DNA of 64,000 nucleotides, taken from assembly GCF_009601165.1 (NCBI RefSeq), contig NZ_WIRE01000001.1, positions 868,001 through 932,000 on the forward strand, read 5' to 3'. This stretch comes from Alcanivorax sediminis. GTDB taxonomy: Bacteria > Pseudomonadota > Gammaproteobacteria > Pseudomonadales > Alcanivoracaceae. A program made the translations under genes and the position numbers. Position 1 is the first letter of the stretch. Each line of letters starts with the position of its first letter. This document shows positions 18,102 to 27,338 of this stretch, piece by piece. Under the pieces are notes generated by a model that saw nothing but the letters and a program-made list of their open reading frames with translations, ran no database searches and had not been told where the DNA came from.

Positions 18102-19521
18102 CGTGCTCCAGTTCCAGCAGGAAACCATCACGACGCACGAAGTAGTGCTCGTCGGTGATGGGGTCGGTGGGGGTAATGCGCAGGCGGAAGCCGTTGGCGG
18201 CGTGGTCGGCGCTGCCCAGTTCGATCACGTGGCTCAGGGCCAGCAGGTCGCGGGCGGTATTGATGGGCAGGTCGCGGTTGTCGATGCGGCGGCTGGCGCC
18301 GAGGGCATCGCGCAGGTAATCGCGCAGGGCGCCACCATTGATGTTGAAGGCCTTTTCCAGCAGCTGCTGGGTGGCCAGCTCGCGCAGGGTGGCGGCGTCC
18401 GGGTCGTCCAGTTCCACCATTCGGCTGTGCACCACCCGCTGGCTGCGCTGTTCGCGCAGGCGCACCTGGGCCGGGTCGATAAAGCCCAGGTGCAGGCTGG
18501 CGAGGGCATCGCCGGCTTGCTGCAGTCGTTGGTTGTAAGTGGCTTCATCCAGCTCGGACAGTTCCTTGCACAGGCCGACGATGTCGTTGTGCTTCTGGCT
18601 GTGCAGGTAGCTGAGCTGGCGGATGATGATGTCGGCCCGGCGGGTGAAGCCCTGCAGGGTGCGGCGCAGGGCGGGCAGCATGATTTCCGAGGCGTTGCGC
18701 ATGCGCATCTCGATGCTGTCCAGCAGCTGGAACAGTACCGAGGCATCCTGGCTGACGATCAGGTCCGGGGCGAGCCGGCGCAGTTCTTCCTCTGCATTTT
18801 TTTTCCAGGCTTTCGGTTTGCGCTTGATCTGTTCGATGGTGTTCTGAATGCGGTCGCGGTGCTTTTCCACGCTGTCGGCGGACATGCGGATGGCCACGTC
18901 GGGCTGGAAACGTTTCTCCATGAAGTCGAAGAACTGGTCGCTGGCTTGCTGGACCAGTTGTTGTGATTCCACCTCTTTCACCAGTTCCCGTTTGCGTTCT
19001 TCCAGCTCGGCGATGATGTCGGTGAAGTCGGCGATGATGCGCTCGGAATGTTCGTGGGCGTCGAGCAGATCGTAGACCTCGCCGCGATCCACGAAGGCGG
19101 CCAGGGCATTGAGGGTATTGCGGGTGTTGCGGTGGCGGGTGCGCACGCTGCGCCCGTCCACTTCCGCCAGGGTCTGGGTGAACAGGCGGCCGGTACGGCT
19201 GAACGGGTAGGTGGACTGGAAGGAGGCTTCGTCCTTGTCCCGTTTCAGCCAGCCGTGTTCCACCAGCAGGTTGAGGATCCAGCCGGCCTGCTCGCGGTTG
19301 TTGCGAAAGCGGCCGCCGTCTTCGTCGCCGTCCAGCAGTGGCGCCCGTTCCAGGGCTTCGCTGAATACATCCAGCACTTGGTCACGCTTGAGCGATTCGC
19401 CGTAATCCGCCTTGGCGCTGTACAGCCGCTCGTGCAGCAGGCGCAGGCACTCGACCACCTGTTCGCGGTACTTGCCGGTGAGGGGCTTGAAGAATTGGGC
19501 GCGCTCGTCGCTGAAGAACAT
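18067..19521 (-). CDS. jetA: Wadjet protein JetA (MukF-like kleisin)
   Basis: JetA (484 residues, DUF3375-like) is the kleisin of the Wadjet complex. It begins MFFSDERAQFFKPLTGKYREQVVECLRLLHERLY, has an N-terminal winged-helix region, a coiled coil around residues 160-240 (ELEERKRELVKEVESQQLVQQ) and a C-terminal domain ending in an acidic stretch. As first gene of jetABCD it sets operon expression; no strong promoter was recognised in the 300-base gap upstream. Base composition here is much more GC-rich than in the BREX genes, suggesting a separate origin for the two defence operons. Confidence 0.87.
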   Translation of the reverse strand: MFFSDERAQFFKPLTGKYREQVVECLRLLHERLYSAKADYGESLKRDQVLDVFSEALERAPLLDGDEDGGRFRNNREQAGWILNLLVEHGWLKRDKDEASFQSTYPFSRTGRLFTQTLAEVDGRSVRTRHRNTRNTLNALAAFVDRGEVYDLLDAHEHSERIIADFTDIIAELEERKRELVKEVESQQLVQQASDQFFDFMEKRFQPDVAIRMSADSVEKHRDRIQNTIEQIKRKPKAWKKNAEEELRRLAPDLIVSQDASVLFQLLDSIEMRMRNASEIMLPALRRTLQGFTRRADIIIRQLSYLHSQKHNDIVGLCKELSELDEATYNQRLQQAGDALASLHLGFIDPAQVRLREQRSQRVVHSRMVELDDPDAATLRELATQQLLEKAFNINGGALRDYLRDALGASRRIDNRDLPINTARDLLALSHVIELGSADHAANGFRLRITPTDPITDEHYFVRRDGFLLELEHDEPSTATTRPE

Positions 19522-19604
19522 GGCTCGCTTTCGTTAGAGGTATGAGTGTCTGAGGCAATGGGCCATTTAATCAGGTTGGGCGGGGGCCTCCAAGGGGGAA
19601 GAGA

Positions 19605-19639
19605 GTGGCAAGTTGCAAGTTCCGGGAGACAAGGCGCGG
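19605..19639. repeat. Heptad-word arm L (single)
   Basis: The words GTGGCAA and GTTGCAA are followed in phase by GTTCCGG, GAGACAA and GGCGCGG. The distal edge ACAAGGCGCGGG is shared with arm 2 of locus C (28296-28307). No partner arm is visible before the AbiE genes. Confidence 0.6.
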
Positions 19640-19712
19640 GAGGGGGGCTTGGTGCCCTGGCGACCGTGCTTGTGTACGGGCCGGGAGCGTGAAAAGTTTG
19701 AAAATGTGCGTA

Positions 19713-19806
19713 TTTACGGCGTTTTACGCCGTAAAAATTGACATTAGTAAACTTGCGGGGGTGCTGTGGTTTATGTTTTCATTTTTTTACGGCGCTTTCG
19801 CCGTTT
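19713..19806 (+). promoter_or_regulatory. Inverted repeats upstream of the AbiE operon (candidate AbiEi operator)
   Basis: A perfect inverted repeat TTTACGGCG (19713-19721)/CGCCGTAAA (19727-19735) and a second one ACGGCG (19789-19794)/CGCCGT (19799-19804) sit 20-115 bases before the antitoxin start. A TTGACA hexamer lies between them at 19738-19743, without a convincing -10. AbiEi antitoxins are known to bind inverted repeats in their own promoter, so these are the likely sites. Confidence 0.65.
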
Positions 19807-19825
19807 ACTCAAGGGCAAGTAAACC

Positions 19826-20599
19826 ATGTCAGCGTCGGACTCTTCTGCTAACTGGCTTTCCGTGATCCCCCCAGGGCAGTTTGCCACGCGCCAGTGGGTG
19901 CTGGGGCAGGCGGTGTCGGTGCATGCGCTGGATAATGCGCTGAAGTCTCGAAAATTGGTGGCGTTGACCAGGGGCGTGGTTGCTCGTCCGGAGTGGCCGG
20001 TGAGCCGGGAGGGCGCGCTGGCTTCCATGAACCGGGTGCTGGCTGAGCCGGTCTGGCTGGGGGGGCTGTCTGCCCTGGCCGAAATGGGCCTGACGCACTA
20101 TCTGGAAGGATCCAGTCGTGTGCATCTGTATTCCTCCGCTGCCAGGCCTTCGTGGCTGGCCCGCCTTCCTCTCGATCTGGATCTTCAGTGGCACGGTACG
20201 GCCAGACTCTGGGACATGAGGCAGTTGATGGCGGCTGGGAGCCTTCGGGAGCAGGCTCTTGACAAGGGTGTCTGGTTGCTGGCGTCACCAGAGCAGGCGT
20301 TTCTGGAGGCACTGTTGGATGTGCCAAAAGCAATGAGCTTTGAGCATGCAGACAACCTGATGCAGGGGTTGAGCAGCCTGTCGCCAAAGCGTCTGGATGC
20401 ATTGCTGAAAGCCTGTCGGCATGTGCAGGTTAAGCGGCTCTTTTTCTTTTTTGCCGATCGTTATGACTACCCCTGGCGGAGAAGACTCAGCCCGGATGAT
20501 TATGATCTAGGCAGCGGCAAGCGCCATATCGTGGCGGGCGGGATGTTGGATTCAACCTATCTGATTACTGTGCCGGAGGCGTTTCATGGACAGAGCTAG
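19826..20599 (+). CDS. AbiEi-type antitoxin of a type IV toxin-antitoxin pair
   Basis: This 257-residue protein starts with a short winged-helix DNA-binding region (IPPGQFATRQWVLGQAVSVHALDNALKSRKLVALTRGVVARP), the usual AbiEi N-terminal domain, followed by a C-terminal domain with an ASPEQAFLEALLDVP segment common in the family. AbiEi represses the operon and counters the nucleotidyltransferase toxin. Its stop overlaps the next gene by 14 bases. The match is at family level. Confidence 0.8.
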   Translation: MSASDSSANWLSVIPPGQFATRQWVLGQAVSVHALDNALKSRKLVALTRGVVARPEWPVSREGALASMNRVLAEPVWLGGLSALAEMGLTHYLEGSSRVHLYSSAARPSWLARLPLDLDLQWHGTARLWDMRQLMAAGSLREQALDKGVWLLASPEQAFLEALLDVPKAMSFEHADNLMQGLSSLSPKRLDALLKACRHVQVKRLFFFFADRYDYPWRRRLSPDDYDLGSGKRHIVAGGMLDSTYLITVPEAFHGQS

Positions 20600-21503
20600 C
20601 CCTTATTACCGGCAGGTCCAGCTTCTGATCCGGGTCTTGCCGTTCGTGTTTCAGGAAGACTGCTTTGCGTTGAAAGGGGGAACAGCCATCAATCTCTTTG
20701 TGAGAGATTTTCCTCGCTTGTCAGTGGATATCGATCTGGTCTATCTACCTGATAAGGGCAGGGATGAAGCGTTGTCGGATATTCGGCGCGCGTTGGACAC
20801 GGTGGCGGACAGTATTGTTGAGGCCCTTGAAGGGGTGACGGTGACGCGCAGTTATCAGGACAAATCCGATGCGCTGCGTTTGATTGTTTCTCAGGAGAAA
20901 GCGTCGGTCAAAATCGAGCTGTCTCCGGTGCTGAGAGGCACGGTTTACCCGCCGGAAACGCGTAGTGTGGTTGAAACGGTGGAGGATGAATTTGGCTTTG
21001 CCGAGGTGCCTGTGGTGGCGCTGGCAGACTTATATGCCGGTAAGTTGTGTGCGGCATTGGACAGGCAGCATCCCAGAGACTGGTTTGATGTGATGTTACT
21101 GGCCAGAAATGAGGGAGTGACAGAAGCCTTGCGCAAGGCCTTTCTGGTTTATCTGGTCAGTCATTCGAGGCCCATGGAGGAATTGCTGGCGCCAAATTGG
21201 AAAGAGCAGGGTGCCTTGTTCGAATCCGAGTTCCGCGGGATGGCGTTTGTTGCTGCGGAGTTGGCAGAGATGCAGGCTGCGGTTGAGGATGTGCTGGATG
21301 CGATTCTGGCAGGGCTGACGGAGGAAGAGAGGCGTTTTCTTTGCAGTATTTATGAAAGCGAACCTGACTGGTCGCTGCTGGGCTTGGAGGGCGTATCAAG
21401 CCTGCCTGCAGTGGGATGGAAACTGAGAAACGTGGCGCGGATGGACGCGGGTAAGCGTGCGGCATCGCTTGGCAAACTGAAGGAAGTTTTGGGAGGTGAG
21501 TAG
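20586..21503 (+). CDS. AbiEii/AbiGii-type nucleotidyltransferase toxin
   Basis: The 305-residue protein shows the AbiEii signature: FALKGGTAINLFVRDFPRLSVDIDLVYL near residues 24-51, with the GG loop and the DxD metal ligands of minimal nucleotidyltransferases. A later RQHPRDWFDVMLLARNEG helix is also typical. AbiEii proteins block translation or growth, in studied members by modifying tRNA acceptor ends; the target here is unknown. Overlap with the antitoxin gene keeps the pair co-expressed. It marks the right end of the defence island; the next gene is housekeeping. Confidence 0.87.
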   Translation: MDRASPYYRQVQLLIRVLPFVFQEDCFALKGGTAINLFVRDFPRLSVDIDLVYLPDKGRDEALSDIRRALDTVADSIVEALEGVTVTRSYQDKSDALRLIVSQEKASVKIELSPVLRGTVYPPETRSVVETVEDEFGFAEVPVVALADLYAGKLCAALDRQHPRDWFDVMLLARNEGVTEALRKAFLVYLVSHSRPMEELLAPNWKEQGALFESEFRGMAFVAAELAEMQAAVEDVLDAILAGLTEEERRFLCSIYESEPDWSLLGLEGVSSLPAVGWKLRNVARMDAGKRAASLGKLKEVLGGE

Positions 21504-21621
21504 GTTCGGGAAATGGCAGCTTCCCAGCAGACGAAGCGACACGCTCGGAGATGGTGGCGCGGTGGGGGAAAGCATGGTTTGCTGGAGGTCTGTCTGATCC
21601 GTGACCAACAGCGAGGGACGC

Positions 21622-24015
21622 ATGCCCGGTTCGACTTCACCTACCTCCTCTGCATTGACTCCTGAACAGCTCTATCGGCCTGTGTCTGAACAGGCGTTGG
21701 GGTTTACCGATACCCGTGAGTTACCCGATGTGCTGGACCCCATTGGCCAGGATCGGGCCATGCAGGCGCTGCGGGTAGCGACCGGTGTGCAGGCGCGGGG
21801 CTTCAATGCCTTTGTGATGGCGCCGGAGGGAGCGGCCCGGGATCGGGTGGTGCTGGAGTATCTTGAGCACAAGGCCCGGGAGGCCCAGGTGCCGCCGGAT
21901 CTCTGCTATGTCTTCAATTTCGATCATCCGGAACAGCCGCGCCTGCTGCATTTCACCGCCGGTGATGGCGGCCGTTTTGCCCAGGATATGGAACAGCTCC
22001 AGGCGGAGCTGGCGGATGCCATTCCGGCGGCCTTTGAGAGTGATGAGTACAAGTCGCGGGTGGAGGAGCTGGAGCAGGCGCACCAGCAGCGCCAGGATCT
22101 GGCCATCGAGGATCTGCAGCGCCAGGCGGATGAGAAGGATGTGGTGCTTAACCGTACCGATACCGGGTTCACGCTCACCCCGCGCCATGACGGCGAGGTG
22201 CTGGATCAGGACACCTTTGATGCCCTGCCGGACAAGGAGCGTGAGCGGATTTCCGCAGAGATCGAGCGGCTTGAGCAATTCCTCAACGAAATGATCGAGC
22301 GGTTCCCGGTGTGGCGCAAGGAACTGCGCGACAAGCTTCGCGCCCTGAATGAGAAAACCGCCCTGCAGGTGGTGGAGCAGGTGCTGTGCGAGCCGAGGGA
22401 GGTCTACCGTGAGCATGAGGGAGCGGCAGCCCATCTTGAGGCCATTCGTCAGGACCTGACCAGCAACGTGGAGGCCTTTATCGGTTCGGCCCGCGAGGAG
22501 TCGCTGGCGGAGCAGATACTGGCGCGTTACCAGGCCAACCTGCTGGTGGACAACAGCACGCTCGATGGCGCGCCAGTGATTACCGAAGACTGGCCCAACG
22601 TGCAGCGCTTGCTCGGGCGGGTGATGCACCATGTGCAGGATGGGGCGCTGGTGACCAACTTCACCCTGATCCGGGCCGGGGCACTGCATCGGGCCAATGG
22701 CGGGTACCTGGTGCTGGATGCACACAAGATCCTGATGCAGCCGGTGGCCTGGGATGCCCTCAAGCGCAGCCTGTTCTCACGCTGCATCACGGTGGAATCC
22801 CTGGAGCAGATGGTCAGCATGGTGAGCACCATCACCCTGGAGCCGGAGCCGGCCCCACTGGACATCAAGGTGATTCTGGTGGGCGACCGGATCCTGTATT
22901 ACCTGCTGGCCGCCTACGACCCGGAATTTTCCCAGCTGTTCAAGGTGCAGGCGGATTTTTCCGATGACATGCCGCGCAGCGCGGAAAGCGAAAAATTGTA
23001 TGCGCATCTTCTTGCCACCCTGGGACGACGCTACGGGGCACGGCCATTGGACGCTGCGGCGGTGGCACGTCTGATCGAGTTCGCCAGCCGGGTGTCGGAA
23101 GACAGTGAGCAGCTGACATTGCATCTTCATCAGCTGGAAAACCTGATCATGGAGGCAAACTTCTGGGCGGGGGAAGAAAACGCAGAGACCATTCAACTCT
23201 CCCATGTGGTTCATGCCATAGATCAGTCCCGGGGGCGGGCCGGGCGGCTGCGCGAACGGATGCAGGAGCAGACCCTGCGCGAGATTATCGATATCAGTAC
23301 CGACGGCGAGGCGGTGGGGCAGGTGAATGGGCTCACCGTGATCAGCCTGGGTGATGATGCCTTTGGTCGGCCGTCACGGATTTCCGCCACGGCCCGGTTG
23401 GGGACGGGGCGCGTGATCGATATTGAGCGCGAAGTGAAGCTGGGCGGTGCGGTGCATTCCAAGGCGGTGCTGATCCTGACGTCGTTTATCGGTGCACGTT
23501 ATGCCGCCGAGGACAGGCTGGCGCTGTCGGCCAGCATCGCCTTTGAGCAGTCCTACGGTGGGGTAGAAGGAGACAGTGCCTCGGTGGCGGAAACCTGTGC
23601 CCTGCTGTCGGCCATCAGCGGCGTGCCTCTGCGTCAGAATGTCGCCGTCACCGGGTCCATGAATCAGCACGGCAAGGTGCAGGCGGTGGGTGGCATTAAT
23701 GAAAAGATCGAAGGGTTCTTTGATCTCTGCAGCGCCCGTGGTCTGGCCGAGCGGCAGGGGGTGCTGATCCCGAAAAGCAATGTGGCGCACCTGATGCTGG
23801 ATAGCCGGGTGGTGGAGGCCGTGAGCGAGGGGCGTTTCGAGATCCATGCCATCGAGCATGTGGATGATGCCATCGCGCTGCTGTTCGGGATGGAGGCTGG
23901 GGTAGCGGATGGCGAGGGAGGTTTTCCGGAGGGGTCTGTTAACGGGGTGGTTCAGCAACGTCTGCGTGCTTTTGCGCGGCACTGGCGTGAGCAAAAAGAT
24001 GAGGGAGGAGCATAG
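21622..24015 (+). CDS. Lon-family ATP-dependent protease (LonB-like, AAA_32 type)
   Basis: The 797-residue product starts MPGSTSPTSSALTPEQLYRPV; ATG 21622 is preferred over GTG 21601 because GAGGGA lies five bases upstream. It has a diverged N-terminal AAA region with a long coiled insertion (about residues 130-270) and a C-terminal Lon protease domain. The catalytic Ser lies in GVEGDSASVAETCALL near residue 651 and the Lys in AVGGINEKIEGFF near residue 694. This COG1067-type protease is distinct from canonical Lon. It is a soluble predicted cytoplasmic protein. It converges on yicC across a REP pair. Confidence 0.85.
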   Translation: MPGSTSPTSSALTPEQLYRPVSEQALGFTDTRELPDVLDPIGQDRAMQALRVATGVQARGFNAFVMAPEGAARDRVVLEYLEHKAREAQVPPDLCYVFNFDHPEQPRLLHFTAGDGGRFAQDMEQLQAELADAIPAAFESDEYKSRVEELEQAHQQRQDLAIEDLQRQADEKDVVLNRTDTGFTLTPRHDGEVLDQDTFDALPDKERERISAEIERLEQFLNEMIERFPVWRKELRDKLRALNEKTALQVVEQVLCEPREVYREHEGAAAHLEAIRQDLTSNVEAFIGSAREESLAEQILARYQANLLVDNSTLDGAPVITEDWPNVQRLLGRVMHHVQDGALVTNFTLIRAGALHRANGGYLVLDAHKILMQPVAWDALKRSLFSRCITVESLEQMVSMVSTITLEPEPAPLDIKVILVGDRILYYLLAAYDPEFSQLFKVQADFSDDMPRSAESEKLYAHLLATLGRRYGARPLDAAAVARLIEFASRVSEDSEQLTLHLHQLENLIMEANFWAGEENAETIQLSHVVHAIDQSRGRAGRLRERMQEQTLREIIDISTDGEAVGQVNGLTVISLGDDAFGRPSRISATARLGTGRVIDIEREVKLGGAVHSKAVLILTSFIGARYAAEDRLALSASIAFEQSYGGVEGDSASVAETCALLSAISGVPLRQNVAVTGSMNQHGKVQAVGGINEKIEGFFDLCSARGLAERQGVLIPKSNVAHLMLDSRVVEAVSEGRFEIHAIEHVDDAIALLFGMEAGVADGEGGFPEGSVNGVVQQRLRAFARHWREQKDEGGA

Positions 24016-24039
24016 CGAGCGGTAAATATGCCAAGGTGG

Positions 24040-24107
24040 TTCGCCCAGGCAAGCTGGGCTCCTACAGTCCATAAGTGCTGTGTAGGAGATTCAGCTTGCT
24101 GAGCGAA
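24040..24107. repeat. Inverted REP-like pair between lon-like and yicC genes
   Basis: TTCGCC with GGGCTCCTACAG at its end (24040-24067) faces TGTAGGAG with GCGAA at its end (24081-24107). Placed between two convergent genes, it may act as a bidirectional terminator or mRNA stabiliser. Confidence 0.65.
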
Positions 24108-24115
24108 GGGTCGGG

Positions 24116-24979
24116 TTATTCGATGTTCTGGATTTGCTCGCGCATCTGCTCGATGAGCACTTTCAGTTCCACGGCGGCGGCGGTGGTTTCGCTGTCCACT
24201 GACTTGCTGGCCAGGGTGTTGGCTTCGCGGTTGAGCTCCTGCATGAGGAAGTCCAGGCGACGGCCGATGTGACCACCTTTCTTGACGATGCGGCGCACTT
24301 CGCTGACGTGGGTGACCAGGCGATCCAGCTCTTCGTCCACATCCATTTTCTGAGCCTGCATGACCAGTTCCTGCTCCAGGCGATCCGGATCCGGGGATTC
24401 CACCACGTCCTGGATGCGTTTGCGCAGGCGCTCGCGCTGGGCTTCCTTGATGCGCGGGATGGCCGCTTTGACGATCTCCACCTGGGTGCTGATGCCGTCG
24501 AGGCGGTCCTCAATCAGCTTGCCGAGCTGTTCGCCTTCGCGGGCGCGGGTATCGATGAGGGCCTTGAGGGCTTCATCCAGCAGGCTGAGCGCTTCTTTCT
24601 GCAGCCGCTCCACATCCAGTTCCTGGCTGCTGAGCACGCCGGGGTAGCGGAGCACTTCCATGGGGTTCACCTGGCCGGAATGCTGCACCAGATCGCCCAC
24701 CCGGCGGGACACATCGGAAAGCTTTTTCACCAGGGCTTCGTTGAGTTCCAGCTCCACGTCGCTGTCGATCTGCTGGTAGCGCAGGGTGATTTCCACCTTG
24801 CCGCGGGCCAGGGCCTGACGGCACTTGTCGCGGGCACCGTTTTCCAGGGCGCGCAGGGTATCGGGCAGGCGCGGGCTGATCTCCAGGTAGCGATGGTTCA
24901 CGGATTTGATCTCCCAGGCCAGGCTGAAGCCTTCCAGGTGACGGTCGGCGCGGGCAAAGGCGGTCATACTGCAGATCAT
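24116..24979 (-). CDS. yicC: YicC-family endoribonuclease
   Basis: The 287-residue protein has the family start MICSMTAFARADRHLEGFSLAWEIKSVNHRYLEISPRLPD and the conserved C-terminal DUF1732 segment (HVSEVRRIVKKGGHIGRRLDFLMQELNREANTLASKS). YicC is a hexameric endoribonuclease implicated in small-RNA turnover. It is divergent from rph, as in Pseudomonas, with a large repeat structure between them. Confidence 0.93.
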   Translation of the reverse strand: MICSMTAFARADRHLEGFSLAWEIKSVNHRYLEISPRLPDTLRALENGARDKCRQALARGKVEITLRYQQIDSDVELELNEALVKKLSDVSRRVGDLVQHSGQVNPMEVLRYPGVLSSQELDVERLQKEALSLLDEALKALIDTRAREGEQLGKLIEDRLDGISTQVEIVKAAIPRIKEAQRERLRKRIQDVVESPDPDRLEQELVMQAQKMDVDEELDRLVTHVSEVRRIVKKGGHIGRRLDFLMQELNREANTLASKSVDSETTAAAVELKVLIEQMREQIQNIE

Positions 24980-25026
24980 GGGTGAACCTCGTTGTTGGCC
25001 ATGGAATGGGGGCGCGCGGGCTTTCG

Positions 25027-25217
25027 CCGTAGGAGCCCTTGTGCTCGTCAGGGTATGCCTGCAGGCGAAAAGCTGTTACGAGTCACGAGGAGCGAGTTTC
25101 GAAAGGCAAAACCTGCTGGCGTGAGGGCCTGGTTTTCGCAACTCGTAACTCGATACTCGCTTCTGGTCCTGTTTTTCGCCTGCAGGCATACCCTGACGAG
25201 CACAAGGGCTCCTACGG
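25027..25217. repeat. Perfect 45-bp inverted repeat enclosing heptad element K
   Basis: Arms 25027-25071 and 25173-25217 are exact reverse complements over 45 bases, with the REP-like GTAGGAGCC at the outer edge and CCTGCAGGCGAAAA at the inner edge. Inside, heptad words fit GTNNCGA (25075-25102, e.g. GTTACGA, GTCACGA) and its complement TCGNNAC (25136-25163, e.g. TCGTAAC, TCGATAC). The element fills most of the yicC-rph gap. Confidence 0.85.
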
Positions 25218-25290
25218 AGTAATCACCGCGGGCGGTCTCTAGTCTAGTCGAGACTGGGGTGGGTGCAAGGAAGGCATTGTGGTCTGTGTT

Positions 25291-25299
25291 TGCTACAAT
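25291..25299 (+). promoter_or_regulatory. Candidate extended -10 element of rph
   Basis: TGC-TACAAT matches an extended -10 and lies 38 bases before the rph start. No good -35 is visible, as is common for extended -10 promoters. Confidence 0.45.
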
Positions 25300-25336
25300 G
25301 GCCCCCCTTTCGTTTTTCACTGTTTCAGGAGATCCC

Positions 25337-26053
25337 ATGCGTCCTTCCGGTCGAGCTACTGATGAGCTGCGTGAACTGAGCTTTACCCGCAATTACACCG
25401 TTCATGCTGAGGGAAGTGTGCTGGTGGCGTTCGGGAATACCAAGGTGCTGTGCACTGCCTCCGTGGAGGAAGGCGTGCCGCGCTTTCTGAAGGGCAAGGG
25501 GCAGGGCTGGCTGACCGCGGAATACGGCATGCTGCCGCGTTCCACCCATACCCGTTCCGGTCGTGAAGCCTCCCGTGGCAAGCAGGGCGGTCGGACTCTG
25601 GAGATTCAGCGTCTGATTGGCCGCTCCCTGCGTGCCGCTGTGGACCTGAGCAAGCTGGGTGAACGGACCATTTATCTGGATTGTGACGTGCTTCAGGCAG
25701 ACGGTGGTACCCGTACGGCCTCAATTTCGGGAGCCTGTGTGGCACTGGTGGATGCGTTTACCCATCTGCTGGAAACCAAGAAGATCAAGGATGACCCGCT
25801 GAATGGCCTGGTGGGTGCAGTCTCCGTGGGCGTCTACAAGGACACTCCGGTGCTGGACCTGGACTATGCCGAGGATTCCAATGCGGGCACCGACATGAAT
25901 GTGGTCATGACCCAGCAAGGTGGCTTTATCGAGATCCAGGGCTCTGCGGAGGGTGCGCCCTTTACCCGTGAGCAGTCCGATACCCTGCTTGGCCTGGCCG
26001 AGAAGGGCATCAACGAGATCATCAAGGCACAACAAGACGCGCTGGGTTGGTAA
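25337..26053 (+). CDS. rph: Ribonuclease PH
   Basis: The 238-residue protein starts [45 protein letters not shown] and carries the RNase PH core ([25 protein letters not shown], then [20 protein letters not shown]). It trims tRNA 3' ends phosphorolytically. Start 25337 follows CAGGAGA; an upstream in-frame start at 25259 is rejected because it precedes the promoter-like element. pyrE begins three bases after its stop, so the two share a transcript. Confidence 0.95.
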   Translation: MRPSGRATDELRELSFTRNYTVHAEGSVLVAFGNTKVLCTASVEEGVPRFLKGKGQGWLTAEYGMLPRSTHTRSGREASRGKQGGRTLEIQRLIGRSLRAAVDLSKLGERTIYLDCDVLQADGGTRTASISGACVALVDAFTHLLETKKIKDDPLNGLVGAVSVGVYKDTPVLDLDYAEDSNAGTDMNVVMTQQGGFIEIQGSAEGAPFTREQSDTLLGLAEKGINEIIKAQQDALGW

Positions 26054-26056
26054 GTC

Positions 26057-26707
26057 ATGGGCATGAAGAACTACAAGAAGCATTTTCTGCGTTTCGCCCA
26101 GGAGCGTGAGGCGTTGAAGTTTGGCGAGTTCACGCTCAAGTCCGGTCGAGTGAGCCCGTATTTCTTCAATGCGGGGACGTTCAACACCGGTGAGGCGCTG
26201 GCGCGACTGGGTCGTTATTACGCGGATGCCATTGTGGCGTCCGGGATCCAGTTCGACATGCTGTTTGGCCCTGCCTACAAGGGCATCCCGCTGGTGGCGG
26301 CGGTGTCGGTGGCGCTGGCCGAGCACCATGGCATGGACCTGCCCTGGGCGTTCAATCGCAAGGAAGCCAAGGACCACGGTGAAGGCGGTTGGCTGGTGGG
26401 TGCCCCCTTGCAGGGGCGGGCACTGGTGATTGATGATGTGATTACGGCGGGGACGGCCATCCGTGAGGTAGCGGCCCTGTTCGAGAAGACCGAGGCGACC
26501 ATGGCGGGGGTCATGGTGGCGCTGGATCGTCAGGAAAAGGGCAATGGGGAGCTTTCCGCGATTCAGGAAGTCGAAAAAACATTGGGGGTGCCGGTGGGTA
26601 GCATCGTCTGTATGGGCGATATTATCGATTGGCTGGAACAACAACCGGATAGCGACTCGCAAGTGGCGCAGATGCGCGCCTATCGGGAGCGCTACGGAGT
26701 GGAATAA
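26057..26707 (+). CDS. pyrE: Orotate phosphoribosyltransferase
   Basis: The 216-residue protein has the expected N-terminus ([19 protein letters not shown]), the [10 protein letters not shown] loop, the flexible catalytic loop ([13 protein letters not shown]) and the PRPP-binding motif [16 protein letters not shown]. It makes OMP in pyrimidine synthesis. It is followed after two bases by a secreted-protein gene. Confidence 0.96.
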   Translation: MGMKNYKKHFLRFAQEREALKFGEFTLKSGRVSPYFFNAGTFNTGEALARLGRYYADAIVASGIQFDMLFGPAYKGIPLVAAVSVALAEHHGMDLPWAFNRKEAKDHGEGGWLVGAPLQGRALVIDDVITAGTAIREVAALFEKTEATMAGVMVALDRQEKGNGELSAIQEVEKTLGVPVGSIVCMGDIIDWLEQQPDSDSQVAQMRAYRERYGVE

Positions 26708-26709
26708 TA

Positions 26710-27327
26710 ATGAAGAAACTTGTCCTGGTGCTGGCACTCGCCGTGTCGGCCCCGCTGTGGGCCCGGTCAGGAAAGCTGGCCAGTGAAGTGATGCCGCAAG
26801 GCGCTTACTTTCGACACGTCACCCCGGATGGGGTGGTGCATCTCAACCGTACGCTGAGCACCAACGCGATCCGTAACGGCTACCAGTTGCTGGACTCCCA
26901 CGGTCGGGTGCTGGAAGAGGTGGAAGGGGTCAACCTGAACGACGAAGAGGCGCGCAAGTTGCGGATGGAGCGCGCCCGTCAGGCCCGTGAAGACAAGGAG
27001 CTTCTGCGTCTTTATGCCGGCCCGGATGATGCGGAGCGAGCGCGGGATCGCAAGATCGATGCACTGGAGCTGAGCATCAGCTATGAGGAAAACAATCTTG
27101 CCCAGCTGCAGATGAAGCTGGATGACGAGATTGCCACGGCAGCGCGCAGTGAGCAGGCCGGCAAGCCGGTACCGGACGGGGTGCAGGAAGCCATCGATCG
27201 TCTCAAGCGCCAGATCGGGAACTCCGAGGCCAAGCTGGCGGACTTTGATCGGGAGGTCAAGGACGTGAATGCGGAGTACACCCCGATTATCGAGCGCCTT
27301 ACCGAGATTGAGAAAGGTAAGAAGTAG
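26710..27327 (+). CDS. Exported DUF4124-like protein with coiled coil
   Basis: The 205-residue product begins with a signal peptide (MKKLVLVLALAVSAPLWARS), then a short DUF4124-like module (YFRHVTPDGVVHLNRTLSTN, then GYQLLDSHGRVLEEV) and a long charged coiled coil from about residue 75 to the end. The periplasmic function is unknown. It directly follows pyrE (two bases) and its stop is followed within eight bases by heptad element B. Confidence 0.65.
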   Translation: MKKLVLVLALAVSAPLWARSGKLASEVMPQGAYFRHVTPDGVVHLNRTLSTNAIRNGYQLLDSHGRVLEEVEGVNLNDEEARKLRMERARQAREDKELLRLYAGPDDAERARDRKIDALELSISYEENNLAQLQMKLDDEIATAARSEQAGKPVPDGVQEAIDRLKRQIGNSEAKLADFDREVKDVNAEYTPIIERLTEIEKGKK

Positions 27328-27338
27328 ATAAAGGAAAC

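Larger units (their letters stand above)
19522..19825. other. Divergent gap between jetA and the AbiE pair
   Basis: The gap holds one heptad-word arm (L, 19605-19639) near the jetA side and two ACGGCG/CGCCGT inverted repeats on the abiE side. No gene was found. Confidence 0.6.
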
